Shown here: positions 15,468 through 23,684 of the stretch, in pieces | Layout: the number at the start of each line of letters is the position of its first letter | Numbering within the stretch: the stretch's first letter is position 1 | Assembly: GCA_021773335.1 (NCBI GenBank) | Contig: JAJFKG010000031.1 | Coordinates: 1-33,563, forward strand | Reading direction: 5' to 3' | DNA: 33,563 bases | Origin: Gammaproteobacteria bacterium | GTDB taxonomy: Bacteria > Pseudomonadota > Gammaproteobacteria > JAJFKG01 | Translations under genes and position numbers: made by a program | The notes under the pieces: model-generated | What the model was told of the DNA's origin: nothing | Database searches by the model: none | The model's input: the letters and a program-made list of their open reading frames with translations, nothing else

Positions 15468-17150
15468 TTAACCGTCGGACGTCGCGCCAGCGGTGTCAGC
15501 ATCAATTGCTGCGACAGAATTGGCCTGAATTTTACCACCAAATGCGTTTAACATCATCTTTACATTGGGGTCATTTTCGATAGTTTTTTCGGCGTCCGCT
15601 TGTTTGGCATTATCACGGCGCTGCTGCTTGGCGGCGGGGCTATCGATTTGTTCTTTGCCGATGTTGATTGTCAGCTTGATGGGACGTTGTAAGTGTTCGC
15701 TGAGTGCAGTTTCGATACGTTTGCGCGGATTTTCTGTGAGCATGGGTGCATGACTCGGGTTGAGGGTAAGTATCACCTGAGAGTCATCAATGCTATCTAA
15801 ATCACAATGGGCGGCGAGCGCGCGGCTGACGCCATCTAATGGCAATTGCGCGAGTATACTTTCCCACTCATTCAAATTGTGCGCCTCGGTCGTTGTTTGT
15901 TGCGCTTGTCGTTGCGCCTTAGGGCTCGCCTGTTTTATTTCAGTAGATTGAGCGTTAGGTGTTGTCTTACTCGTTTGGCTAACTGTTGCTTGTGTCGTTG
16001 CTACCGTTGGCTTACTGGCAACGCGCGTTTGTAAATCTCCGCCAGTTTGTAATTCGCTATTGGCTGCTTGCGGACGAAACGCTAACATGCGTAATAACAA
16101 CATTTCAAAACCGCTACGTGGACTGGGTGCCAAGGGCAAATCACGTCGTCCCGTTAAGGCAATTTGGTAATAGAGTTGTACGTCTTCGGGGCTGAGTTGC
16201 TGGGCCAATTCACAAATCGCGCCGCGTTGTGGTAAGGTTGGTGCGAGCGCGTCAGGGATACGCTGTGCGACGGCAAGTTGATGTAATAAACTGACTAAGT
16301 CTTCTAGTGCGCGATTAAAGTCAGCCGCTTGCATTGCAAGTTTGGCGATTTCCGCAAATATATTAGCGGCATCATTGTGACTTAATGCTGTCACGATCGT
16401 GAGAATATGGCCTTGTTCGATATTGCCTAACATACTTTGCACATCGGCCACTAACACTTTACCGTCACCAAAGGCAATTGCTTGATCGAGCAGGCTCAAT
16501 GCATCGCGCATACTGCCATTGGCGGCACGTGCAATTTGGTATAAGGCTTCGTTATCGAATTCGATCGCTTCTTCATTCAATATGTATTGGCTATGTTCGA
16601 CAATATGCTCAGGCGGCATATTTTTTAAATTAAATTGTAAACAACGCGACAGGACGGTAATGGGTAAACGTTGTGGATCAGTGGTTGCGAGTAAGAATTT
16701 CACGTGTGGTGGTGGTTCTTCTAGCGTTTTAAGTAAGGCATTAAAACTATGCCCTGAGAGCATGTGAACTTCGTCGATCAGATAAATCTTAAAACGCCCT
16801 TGGGTGGGTGCGTATTGAACATTGTCTAAGAGTTCGCGCGTGTCTTCGACTTTGGTGCGCGATGCTGCATCGACTTCAATGAGATCGACAAAACGGCCTT
16901 CATCGATGGCGTTACAGGCACCACATTCATCACAAGGGTTGGCGGTGATGCCAGCTTCACAATTGAGACATTTGGCTAAAATACGAGCGATTGTGGTTTT
17001 ACCCACGCCTCGCGTGCCGGTAAATAAATAAGCGTGATGCAAACGTTGTTGTCCTAGGGCATTGGCCAAGGCTTTCAGCACATGCTCTTGACCGATGGTC
17101 TGGGTAAAATTGCGTGGCCGCCATTTGCGCGCCAGTACTTGATAACTCAT
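15468..17150 (-). CDS. dnaX: DNA polymerase III subunit tau/gamma
   Basis: This is the 560-residue clamp-loader ATPase subunit of DNA polymerase III. Walker A is GTRGVGKTT at 45-53. A four-cysteine zinc module follows (CLNCEAGITANPCDECGAC), then Walker B LIDEVHMLS, sensor 1 (LLATTDPQRLP), and the SRC arginine-finger motif in VLSRCLQF. The C-terminal third is Gln/Thr/Ala-rich, then becomes more conserved (LNEWESILAQLPLDGVSRAL) as in tau, for binding the polymerase and helicase. I did not find the classical A-AAA-AAG slippery site, so a separate gamma product by frameshifting is not supported. The start lacks a clear ribosome site. It is the first protein gene after ffs. Confidence 0.96.
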   Translation of the reverse strand: MSYQVLARKWRPRNFTQTIGQEHVLKALANALGQQRLHHAYLFTGTRGVGKTTIARILAKCLNCEAGITANPCDECGACNAIDEGRFVDLIEVDAASRTKVEDTRELLDNVQYAPTQGRFKIYLIDEVHMLSGHSFNALLKTLEEPPPHVKFLLATTDPQRLPITVLSRCLQFNLKNMPPEHIVEHSQYILNEEAIEFDNEALYQIARAANGSMRDALSLLDQAIAFGDGKVLVADVQSMLGNIEQGHILTIVTALSHNDAANIFAEIAKLAMQAADFNRALEDLVSLLHQLAVAQRIPDALAPTLPQRGAICELAQQLSPEDVQLYYQIALTGRRDLPLAPSPRSGFEMLLLRMLAFRPQAANSELQTGGDLQTRVASKPTVATTQATVSQTSKTTPNAQSTEIKQASPKAQRQAQQTTTEAHNLNEWESILAQLPLDGVSRALAAHCDLDSIDDSQVILTLNPSHAPMLTENPRKRIETALSEHLQRPIKLTINIGKEQIDSPAAKQQRRDNAKQADAEKTIENDPNVKMMLNAFGGKIQANSVAAIDADTAGATSDG

Positions 17151-17182
17151 TGTTATTGTAATTAATCCATTTTGATAGAGGA

Positions 17183-17295
<113 letters not shown>

Positions 17296-17401
17296 ATAAC
17301 TGTACCATAGTTGGCATTTGTGCCAATACTATATCTATTTCCTTGCTGTGCGGCGCGATTATAGAGTATTTGCACCTAAATGTTCATGTCTTTGTAAAAT
17401 C

Positions 17402-17491
<90 letters not shown>

Positions 17492-17540
17492 CGCTAGTGA
17501 GGCGCGATTGTACCATCGTAGGTTGTGGTTTGCACTGGGG

Positions 17541-17584
17541 AAGGAACGGACGCTGGAGCGTCCGTGAGTTTAAGGTCCTAACCC
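17541..17584. repeat. 44-bp repeat, left inverted copy
   Basis: It contains the short palindrome ACGGACGCTGGAGCGTCCGT, followed by GAGTTTAAGGTCCTAACCC. Its reverse complement matches 18062-18105 at 42 of 44 positions by hand count. The two copies bracket part of the REP array. Confidence 0.8.
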
Positions 17585-17589
17585 AGAGG

Positions 17590-17680
17590 CATAGCGTTCT
17601 CCATAAGTCAGTTCAACGGTTGTTAAAGAGAGGATGAGGTATCGCTGGTTATCCTATTATTGTCAATCATTGTCACACAG
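17590..17680. mobile_element. Solo IS-end relic, second copy
   Basis: It starts CATAGCGTTCTCCATAAGTC and runs to CACACAG, immediately before a REP pair. It is a diverged inverted counterpart of 12132-12203, with the same order of IS end, CACACAG and REP. It resembles the transposase-stop end of the IS at 1-1524. No coding sequence remains. Confidence 0.7.
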
Positions 17681-18440
17681 GTAACCCGGATGACGCGCGG
17701 CCCGCGCCTCATCCGGGGAGGGTGTTAGCGCTTGCGGTTCCCGGATGGAGTTGCTGCGCAACTTATCCGGGCTACCTCTGGGCTTGAGGCAGAGACAGTA
17801 AGCCGTCGCCCGGATAAGCGCGGCACGCGCGTCATCCGGGGAGAGTGTTTGCCATTGCTGTTCCCGGATGACGTTGCTACGCAACTTATCCGGGCTACCT
17901 CTGGGCTTGAGGCAGAGACAGTAGAGCCGTAGCCCGGATAAGCGCGGAACGCGCGTCATCCGGGGCGGGTGTTAGCGCTTGCGGTTCCCGGATGATGTTG
18001 CTGCGCCACTTATCCGGGCTCTGACAAATCGGCGCGAAACCAGACTGGTCCCGACCCTCTAGGGTTGGGACCTTAAACTTACGGACGCTCCAGCGTCCGT
18101 TCCTTTATTTGTCGGGCGCGCAGCGCCCGCTGCTTTACCGTCCCACCCCACAGGGGTGGGACGAGGTAGCTACCTCTGGGCTTGAGGCAGAGACAGTAGA
18201 GCCGTAGCCCGGATAAGCGCGGCACGCGCGCCATCCGGGGAGAGTGTTTGCCATTGCGGTTCCCGGATGACGTTGCTGCGCCACTTATCCGGGCTACATC
18301 TGGCCTTGACGCAGTAGCCGTAGCCCGGATAAGCGCGGCACGCGCGTCATCCGGGGAGTTTGTTTGCGATTGCGGTTCCCGGATGACGTTGCTGCGCAAC
18401 TTATCCGGGCTACATCTGAGCTTGACACAAAGACAGTAGT
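17681..18440. repeat. Array of five CGGAT-type REP pairs with linkers
   Basis: REP pairs lie at about 17681-17775, 17805-17898, 17929-18020, 18204-18297 and 18320-18413. All have arms GTAGCCCGGATAAGCGCGG... and ...CTTATCCGGGCTAC or a close variant. Linkers follow each complete pair on the same side (GGCTTGAGGCAGAGACAGTA type). The third pair lost its CTAC and is joined to a CTGACAAATCGGCGCGAA module with a GGTCCCGACCC hairpin at 18047-18072. GTCCCACCCC-ACA-GGGGTGGGAC lies at 18140-18162. No gene is present in this stretch. Confidence 0.9.
18062..18105. repeat. 44-bp repeat, right inverted copy
   Basis: GGGTTGGGACCTTAAACTT followed by the palindrome ACGGACGCTCCAGCGTCCGT is the inverted partner of 17541-17584. 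The segment 17585-18061 between the copies could therefore form a large stem-loop or invert by recombination. Confidence 0.8.
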
Positions 18441-18498
18441 CTACACCGGATGAATAGTTGGCAATAATAATGTTAGCGTAAGCAAAGGTTGCTTCTTC

Positions 18499-18529
18499 AG
18501 GGCTTTACTTCGGTAGGGCCTTTTTTTTT
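18499..18529 (+). terminator. Strong rho-independent terminator without an obvious upstream gene
   Basis: The stem GGCTTTAC at 18501-18508 pairs with GTAGGGCC at 18513-18520 around a TTCG tetraloop closed by C-G, and is followed by nine T residues. It points in the plus direction. No plus-strand gene lies upstream for over 12 kb, and the next gene (18821) converges from the minus strand. It could end an unrecognised small RNA or repeat-derived transcript. Confidence 0.75.
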
Positions 18530-18820
18530 GTTCAAAGCTGCGCTTTTTTTGCCTGAGCGTTGTTGCGGGTGTTTTTCTTCCGTACGTCATCTTCCGCGGA
18601 GGACGACGTGGTGGTGTGGAGAATGACGTATCACAGAAGATGGCGCGTCAAGAAAGAACGTCTTTATTTACATGATGCTAAGCATGTAAATACCTTCTAT
18701 ATTATCGTTTTTGAGCCATTTGCGTTTTGCTGTCGTTGTTGGATAGAGGCACTGTTAGAAAATGGGCTTGTGGACGCGAGCGGCGTTGGTTTGGACTCTT
18801 GTGAACAATGTACAATAGCC
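18530..18820. other. Non-coding region downstream of the terminator
   Basis: No protein gene is supported here. An inverted repeat ATTTACATG-ATGCTAAG-CATGTAAAT spans about 18667-18692, past the 3' end of the minus-strand L,D-transpeptidase gene, and might act as a transcription stop without a U-run. A diverged copy of the 14122-type repeat (TTTTTTGCCTGAGCGTTGTT) lies near 18544-18569. Confidence 0.45.
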
Positions 18821-19768
18821 TTATTGATTCTCGCTAAAAAAGAAACTCTTTTCGCGACCGATATATTCAGGAATACCGTTTTGTTGTTCAGACACGTCTT
18901 CGACACGCTCCCAATCGATCATGTAATTACGATGGTTACCCGCGCGTTCAATGGTAGTCATGAGTGGATCGGGGGCTTCGTAATCTGGCATATCATCATC
19001 ACTCAAGGGCAAATGAGCCTCTAAAAATAAATTATTGCCACTCCAGCCCACTTTATGCGGCAAATTGACGACGCGTGCGGGTGTGTCGATGGGTACGTTG
19101 TCAAAGAGTTCTTTAATATTGTCGGCATGCAAACGAATACAACCTGAACTCACACGCCGGCCCACACTCCAGGGGGCATTGGTACCGTGGATCAAGTACG
19201 AACGTTCACCGAGACGCAACGCGTATTTGCCTAAAGGGTTTTTGGGCCCTGGTGGCACCACATCGGGTAAGATTTTTCCCTTGGTGAACCAAGCATGTTC
19301 TTTGATCGATTTGGGCACGTGCCAAGAAGGATCTTTTTCTTTTTCGATGACTTTGGTTTGTAAATTTGGTGTGCGCCAACCGACGCGACCAATTCCAACA
19401 GGGTAGGTGTAAACTACCGGACTATTGGCGGGAAAATAATACAAACGCAGTTCGGCAAGGTTGATGATGATGCCTTCACGTGGCGGTGGTGGTAATACAA
19501 ACTGTGTGGGAACTACGATCTCACTACCACGTTTGGGGCGCCACGGGTTCACGCCGGGATTGGCTTCAACAAGTTCATGTAAACCAATGTTATAACGTTT
19601 GCCGATTTTTGTGAGCGTATCGCCTTTTTTGACAGTAATAACTTGTAGTTCGCCGACAATATCATTACCTGGTGCGGGTAGGGGATAATACAACGCCCAC
19701 GCCAAACAAGGAAAAGTCAATAAGATCGCGGCGAATAACATCCGCCAAGCACGCCTATCGTTATCCAT
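18821..19768 (-). CDS. LysM-containing L,D-transpeptidase (YkuD family)
   Basis: This 315-residue periplasmic enzyme would make 3-3 peptidoglycan cross-links or attach proteins to the stem peptide. An N-terminal signal sequence (MLFAAILLTFPCLAWA) is followed by a LysM domain at ~42-88 (ITVKKGDTLTKIGKRYNI) that binds glycan. The YkuD domain follows from ~98, with catalytic His194 in YLIHGTNAPW and nucleophile Cys210 in RRVSSGCIRLH. The layout fits the ErfK/YbiS/YcfS/YnhG group. AAGGATGAGG before the ATG is a good ribosome site. The upstream gene on the same strand encodes a small secreted protein 125 bp away. The C-terminus extends about 60 residues past the catalytic core with charged residues. 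Confidence 0.93.
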   Translation of the reverse strand: MDNDRRAWRMLFAAILLTFPCLAWALYYPLPAPGNDIVGELQVITVKKGDTLTKIGKRYNIGLHELVEANPGVNPWRPKRGSEIVVPTQFVLPPPPREGIIINLAELRLYYFPANSPVVYTYPVGIGRVGWRTPNLQTKVIEKEKDPSWHVPKSIKEHAWFTKGKILPDVVPPGPKNPLGKYALRLGERSYLIHGTNAPWSVGRRVSSGCIRLHADNIKELFDNVPIDTPARVVNLPHKVGWSGNNLFLEAHLPLSDDDMPDYEAPDPLMTTIERAGNHRNYMIDWERVEDVSEQQNGIPEYIGREKSFFFSENQ

Positions 19769-19893
19769 ACCTCATCCTTTACGCTGACTTCACCCTCCGG
19801 TTCGACCCGATTTAATGGGAAAAGTTCAATCGTCCTTACCAGGTATATTTACCGTCTTTCTTGAGGTTGTTATCGGCGTTTTGGGCGCAGGCT

Positions 19894-20385
19894 TTAACGA
19901 TAGGTGTCATTCACTGTCACGATCGGAAACTGTTTGATATCACAAGTAATATCATTACGTCGATTGTCGACATGTACAGGTTTATAGACAGCTTGTTCAT
20001 CAGTAGTTTTGTAGATATAGGTGATATTACAGACGGTTTTGCCATCCATTTCAATGATCAAGTGACCACGCTTGGTGGGGTGGGTAGCACGAATTTCAAA
20101 GGTCGTGTAATTGGCGTTTTTATGTTGTACGGATTTTTTTGCGCCATACGCAATACTTTTGCCAGCTCTGTCTAAGGTAATGCGGTACGTGAGTTGTTGC
20201 TCGGTATTATTAAAGATACCGACAAAACCGCGCCAGGGTTTGTTAGGGTCTGAGATGTTTTGGACTTCTGCCGCATTAACGGTTTGCCAGCAGCCAAGGC
20301 ATAACAGCAATGGTAATAAGCGTAACTTTGTTAGGCACGTTCGTGGCTTGTCTCTACCGGAACGCGGCAAGGTTTTTTTAACCAT
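19894..20385 (-). CDS. Small secreted protein of unknown function
   Basis: This 163-residue protein has a basic N-terminus and a hydrophobic signal segment (LRLLPLLLCLGCWQTVNAA) with a likely cleavage after VNAA. The mature part looks all-beta (FVGIFNNTEQQLTYRITLD, then HLIIEMDGKTVCNITYIYK) with two cysteines that could form a disulfide. I recognise no family. It precedes the LysM L,D-transpeptidase gene on the same strand and is probably co-transcribed. Just past its stop, the +1 frame stays open for 22 codons (KACAQNADNNLKKDGKYTW) and then stops, which may be a former C-terminus lost to a frameshift near 19895. No clear ribosome site precedes the ATG. Confidence 0.65.
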   Translation of the reverse strand: MVKKTLPRSGRDKPRTCLTKLRLLPLLLCLGCWQTVNAAEVQNISDPNKPWRGFVGIFNNTEQQLTYRITLDRAGKSIAYGAKKSVQHKNANYTTFEIRATHPTKRGHLIIEMDGKTVCNITYIYKTTDEQAVYKPVHVDNRRNDITCDIKQFPIVTVNDTYR

Positions 20386-20598
20386 GTGATGATTAGTCAG
20401 TATTTAAGTTGGTCCGCAGTATCCCAAACTTCCAGCATGAGCTCAAGCGAGTCGTCAATATGTGCGTTTAACGCCCGTATCTACAAGCAAAATAGGTAGA
20501 TAGGCAGATAATTCTCAGCAATCACTGTACCGCCGCGGCATCCTGTAGTACATTTAACGTCCTTTTGCTGGAGTGGGTTACACAACAAGGAGCAGTCA

Positions 20599-21777
20599 AT
20601 GTCAAAAACATCCGTTCAAAACTTTATCAAGACTGAGGGTTTTGCTGGCTTGTTACTCGTGTTTGTTTTAATCGTAGCGATGGTTATTGCTAATTCATCG
20701 TTTGTTGGCGTCTATGAGCGAATTGTTGATTTACCGATACAAATTAGGATTGGGCAACTAAATTTCCACAAGCCATTATTACTGTGGGTGAATGAAGGCT
20801 TGATGGCAGTATTTTTTATGTTACTTGCGCTAGAGATGAAGCGCGAAATTTTAGAGGGTGACTTGGCTACTCCTGCGCAAATGTCGCTGCCGTTCATTGC
20901 AGCACTGGGTGGTATTGTCGTACCGGCATTGATTTACGCGAGCTTCAACTGGAGTAACCCTGCAACTAGTCAGGGATGGCCAATTCCTACGACGACCGAT
21001 GTGGCTTTTGCCTTAGGTGTGGTGGCCTTGTTGGGTAAGCGTGTGCCCACCAGTTTGAAAGTGTTTTTAATTGCGTTGTCAATTGTGGATGATGTGATCG
21101 CGGTGCTGATCATTGCCCTTTTTTACACACATTCAATGTCATATATTAGCTTGTTATTAGGGTGTTTGGGTTTAGTGGTTTTAGTAATATTGAACCTATG
21201 TAATGTGCAGCGTATTGCCGCTTATGTGTTGGTTGGATTGTTTATTTGGGCTTGTGTGTTGAAATCGGGCGTGCACGCGACGTTAGGTGGGGTGGCGCTT
21301 GGTTTGGCGGTGCCATTAAAAGGCAAAGCGGGATTGGATTATTCACCACTGCGCAGTTTGGAAGATACGTTGCATCCCTGGGTGGCTTATTTTATTTTAC
21401 CGATTTTTGTTTTTGCCAATGGTGGCATTATCTTCAAAGAATTTACTTGGGGAAGTTTGTTAGACTCGGTGCCGTTAGGCATTGCTGCGGGTTTGTTTGT
21501 TGGAAAAGCAGTTGGGGCATTTGCTTTTTCATTTGCAGCTATAAAATTACGTTTCGCGAGTCGGCCTGTAGGTAGCACTTGGCCGCAGTTTTTTGGAGTG
21601 TGTACCTTGACAGGGATTGGTTTTACCATGAGCATATTCTTAGGTACGCTAGCTTTCTATGGTACTCCATATGAGGAATTACTTAAAAAGGGAGTGTTAC
21701 TTGGGTCGCTGTGTTCAGCTGTGTTGGGTGTGGCCATTTTACTTTATTGTCATAAGCGGCAGAATGAATGCACGTAG
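20599..21777 (+). CDS. nhaA: Na+/H+ antiporter NhaA
   Basis: This 392-residue inner-membrane antiporter exports Na+ (or Li+) in exchange for protons and supports pH and salt tolerance. The essential aspartates fall where expected: D164 and D165 in IALSIVDDVIAVLIIALFYT, and D134 in TTTDVAFALGVVALLG. The remaining sequence gives the expected series of membrane segments. The length matches E. coli NhaA. AAGGAG lies 7 bp ahead of the ATG. It is a single plus-strand gene. The 213 bp upstream hold no promoter I can name with confidence. Confidence 0.97.
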   Translation: MSKTSVQNFIKTEGFAGLLLVFVLIVAMVIANSSFVGVYERIVDLPIQIRIGQLNFHKPLLLWVNEGLMAVFFMLLALEMKREILEGDLATPAQMSLPFIAALGGIVVPALIYASFNWSNPATSQGWPIPTTTDVAFALGVVALLGKRVPTSLKVFLIALSIVDDVIAVLIIALFYTHSMSYISLLLGCLGLVVLVILNLCNVQRIAAYVLVGLFIWACVLKSGVHATLGGVALGLAVPLKGKAGLDYSPLRSLEDTLHPWVAYFILPIFVFANGGIIFKEFTWGSLLDSVPLGIAAGLFVGKAVGAFAFSFAAIKLRFASRPVGSTWPQFFGVCTLTGIGFTMSIFLGTLAFYGTPYEELLKKGVLLGSLCSAVLGVAILLYCHKRQNECT

Positions 21778-21822
21778 AAGTGGCGCACCAAGACTACGTT
21801 AGTATTTGTTCTTAAGTAAGCT

Positions 21823-21926
21823 GTAGCCCGGATAAGCGCGGCACTTAGACTCGTCCCACCCCTCCAGGGTTAGACTCGTCCCACCCCTCCAGGGTTAGAC
21901 TCGTCCCACCCCTCCAGGGGTGGGAC
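21823..21926. repeat. REP stub followed by 25-bp tandem hairpin half-sites
   Basis: GTAGCCCGGATAAGCGCGGC, a truncated REP arm, is followed by three tandem 25-bp units starting TTAGACTCGTCCCACCCCTC at 21845, 21870 and 21895. Only the last unit carries the complementary half, forming the perfect stem GTCCCACCCCT-CC-AGGGGTGGGAC at 21903-21926. TATAAT follows at 21929, and then another hairpin, GGTCGCTCCAGCGACC. Confidence 0.8.
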
Positions 21927-21989
21927 GCTATAATACGGTCGCTCCAGCGACCAACGTGATAGGCATATTTACTTTATTCGAGAAACAAC

Positions 21990-22745
21990 ATGTCAAAAAA
22001 AGAATCTGATTTAAATATTTTATTACTACAAATCCGTGATGATGAAGAATCTATGCAAGAAGAACTCGCCGAATTTGCACGTTATAGCGGCTTGTCGCAA
22101 GCACAATTTACCGTGCTTGATGCCTTTCGTTCCGATGATTTTTCCACACATTTGTTAGATCCGTTTGATGCCTTGTTTGTTGGCGGTTCCAGTGATGCTT
22201 CTGTGTTATTTCCCGAAGAATATCATTTTGTGCACGGTTGCAAAAAATTATTGCGCTATGCTTATGAACAAAATATTCCAACGTTTGCTTCGTGCTTCGG
22301 CTTTCAAGTTGTTGTCGAAGAGTTTGGCGGTAAGGTTGTTCTAGATAAAGAAAATATGGAAATGGGGATTTACCAAATTTTTCTGACCGAAGATGGTCAT
22401 AACGATATTTTATTTGCAGATATTCCTGATGGCTTTTGGGCGATATCGGGGCACAAAGAGCGCGCCTTTATCTTACCTGAGGGTACTGACATGTTAGCTT
22501 ATAGTGAACTATGCCCGTACCATGCATTTAAGTTTCCGGATAAACCATTCTATGCTTTTCAATTTCACCCCGAAGTCGATCGTCAAGATTTGGTGACGCG
22601 CATTACACGTTATAAAGAGCGTTACCTCGAAGACGAAGCTGCATTAACGCATATCATCGAAAGTGCTGTACATGAAACGACGTATTCCAATCAATTAGTG
22701 CGTCATTTTATTGAGAGAATTCTATTGCCGCATCTTACGGCCTGA
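21990..22745 (+). CDS. Class I glutamine amidotransferase (GMP synthase-like)
   Basis: This 251-residue protein has one GATase1 domain. The nucleophile is Cys102 in FASCFGFQ, and the histidine and glutamate of the triad are H193 and E195 in FQFHPEV. The usual GxCxGxQ elbow is ASCFGFQ here, with Ala and Phe in the glycine positions. The GG in LFVGGSSDAS forms the oxyanion region. No synthetase domain is attached, so it is a stand-alone member that hydrolyses glutamine or a gamma-glutamyl compound; the acceptor is unknown. A TATAAT at 21929-21934 between two hairpins may drive it. It is flanked by nhaA and an L,D-transpeptidase. Confidence 0.88.
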   Translation: MSKKESDLNILLLQIRDDEESMQEELAEFARYSGLSQAQFTVLDAFRSDDFSTHLLDPFDALFVGGSSDASVLFPEEYHFVHGCKKLLRYAYEQNIPTFASCFGFQVVVEEFGGKVVLDKENMEMGIYQIFLTEDGHNDILFADIPDGFWAISGHKERAFILPEGTDMLAYSELCPYHAFKFPDKPFYAFQFHPEVDRQDLVTRITRYKERYLEDEAALTHIIESAVHETTYSNQLVRHFIERILLPHLTA

Positions 22746-22801
22746 CCCTGGCCACCACACACACATTTTGTTGTAATTACCGAAAAACCAATGAGTTTTT
22801 T

Positions 22802-22831
22802 AGCATTGATAAGCGCGTAACGCGCATCAAG
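22802..22831. repeat. Single REP arm remnant (TTGAT type)
   Basis: One hairpin reads AGCATTGATAAGCGCGTAAC followed by GCGCATCAAG; its second arm and linker are gone. It lies in the 200-bp gap before the EnhA-like gene. A 9-bp inverted repeat (AACTTTCAG at 22887-22895, CTGAAAGTT at 22934-22942) follows closely upstream of that gene's start. Confidence 0.6.
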
Positions 22832-22958
22832 ATTGCGCATTAGTAATCTTATCTATCTGACTAGCAAAACAAATCTTCTCTTTTGGAACTTTCAGCGCAA
22901 ACTTTCGTCTAAACCCTTACAAACGGAAAATAACTGAAAGTTAGGTTTGGTTGGTAAC

Positions 22959-23684
22959 ATGGTTAAAGAAGTCAATACATTACACGCTAGCGTGATTTTA
23001 TTCACGTTGGCGGTTTTGTTATTGCTGATTGCGCCAAGCAGCTACGCTGCCTACGGCAAGAAACTGTGTAAACAAGCTGGCTATTATTGCCTGAAAGTCC
23101 AACGCGGTGACTCTTGGAAAAAGCTGTGGCCTAACAAGGAACAACGCGATATCGTTCGTCATGCCAATCGCATGAATACGCGTTTGCGTCGCGGCATGAT
23201 CATTGCGGTGCCAGAAAATTTAGCTTTCATTAGCAAGATGGACATCGCACCGATGTCCGATAAAATTGATCCACCTGGGCGTAAACTTGTTATTGTTCAT
23301 CTGAAAAAACTCGCGTGGGGTGCCTATAACCCAGATGGTGAGCTCGTGAATTGGGCCCCCATCTCCGGTGGTAAAAATTATTGTCCTGATGTGCGGCGCG
23401 CTTGCCGCACTGCGAAAGGCAAAAGCTTCGCGATGTATAGCAAGCGCGGGTCAGGCTGTGTTTCCAGAAAATATCCCCTTGGCCGTGGCGGTGCTAAGAT
23501 GCCGTATTGCATGTTCTTTTACCGTGGCTTTGCCATTCATGGTTCACCTACGGTGCCAGGTTACCACGCTAGCCACGGTTGTGTGCGCACCTTTACCGAT
23601 CAAGCGCGCTGGTTAAACCAAGAGTTTATTGAGTTGCCGCGTAAGAGTAATGGCTATCGCGGCACGAAAGTAATCGTGATGTAA
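22959..23684 (+). CDS. EnhA-like L,D-transpeptidase
   Basis: This 241-residue secreted YkuD-family enzyme has a signal sequence (SVILFTLAVLLLLIAPSSYA) followed by a LysM-like module with two cysteines (GYYCLKVQRGDSWKKLW). The YkuD domain starts near residue 108. His194 is in RGFAIHGSPTVPGY and the nucleophile Cys208 is in YHASHGCVRTF. The compact form resembles the Legionella EnhA ('enhanced entry') group, a family comparison rather than a demonstrated role. The upstream TTG at 22947 would add four residues; the ATG at 22959 is chosen. Its stop TAA overlaps the next ATG by one base, so the downstream secreted protein is translationally coupled. Confidence 0.88.
   Translation: MVKEVNTLHASVILFTLAVLLLLIAPSSYAAYGKKLCKQAGYYCLKVQRGDSWKKLWPNKEQRDIVRHANRMNTRLRRGMIIAVPENLAFISKMDIAPMSDKIDPPGRKLVIVHLKKLAWGAYNPDGELVNWAPISGGKNYCPDVRRACRTAKGKSFAMYSKRGSGCVSRKYPLGRGGAKMPYCMFFYRGFAIHGSPTVPGYHASHGCVRTFTDQARWLNQEFIELPRKSNGYRGTKVIVM

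Noticed and set aside
15468..17150. Programmed frameshift site in dnaX
   Set aside because: Only isolated A-runs are present (for example near 15581 and 16620) and not the A-AAA-AAG motif with a following hairpin at the expected place.
18560..19024. Plus-strand open frame of 154 codons
   Set aside because: It runs antisense into the end of the L,D-transpeptidase gene and shows no recognisable domain.
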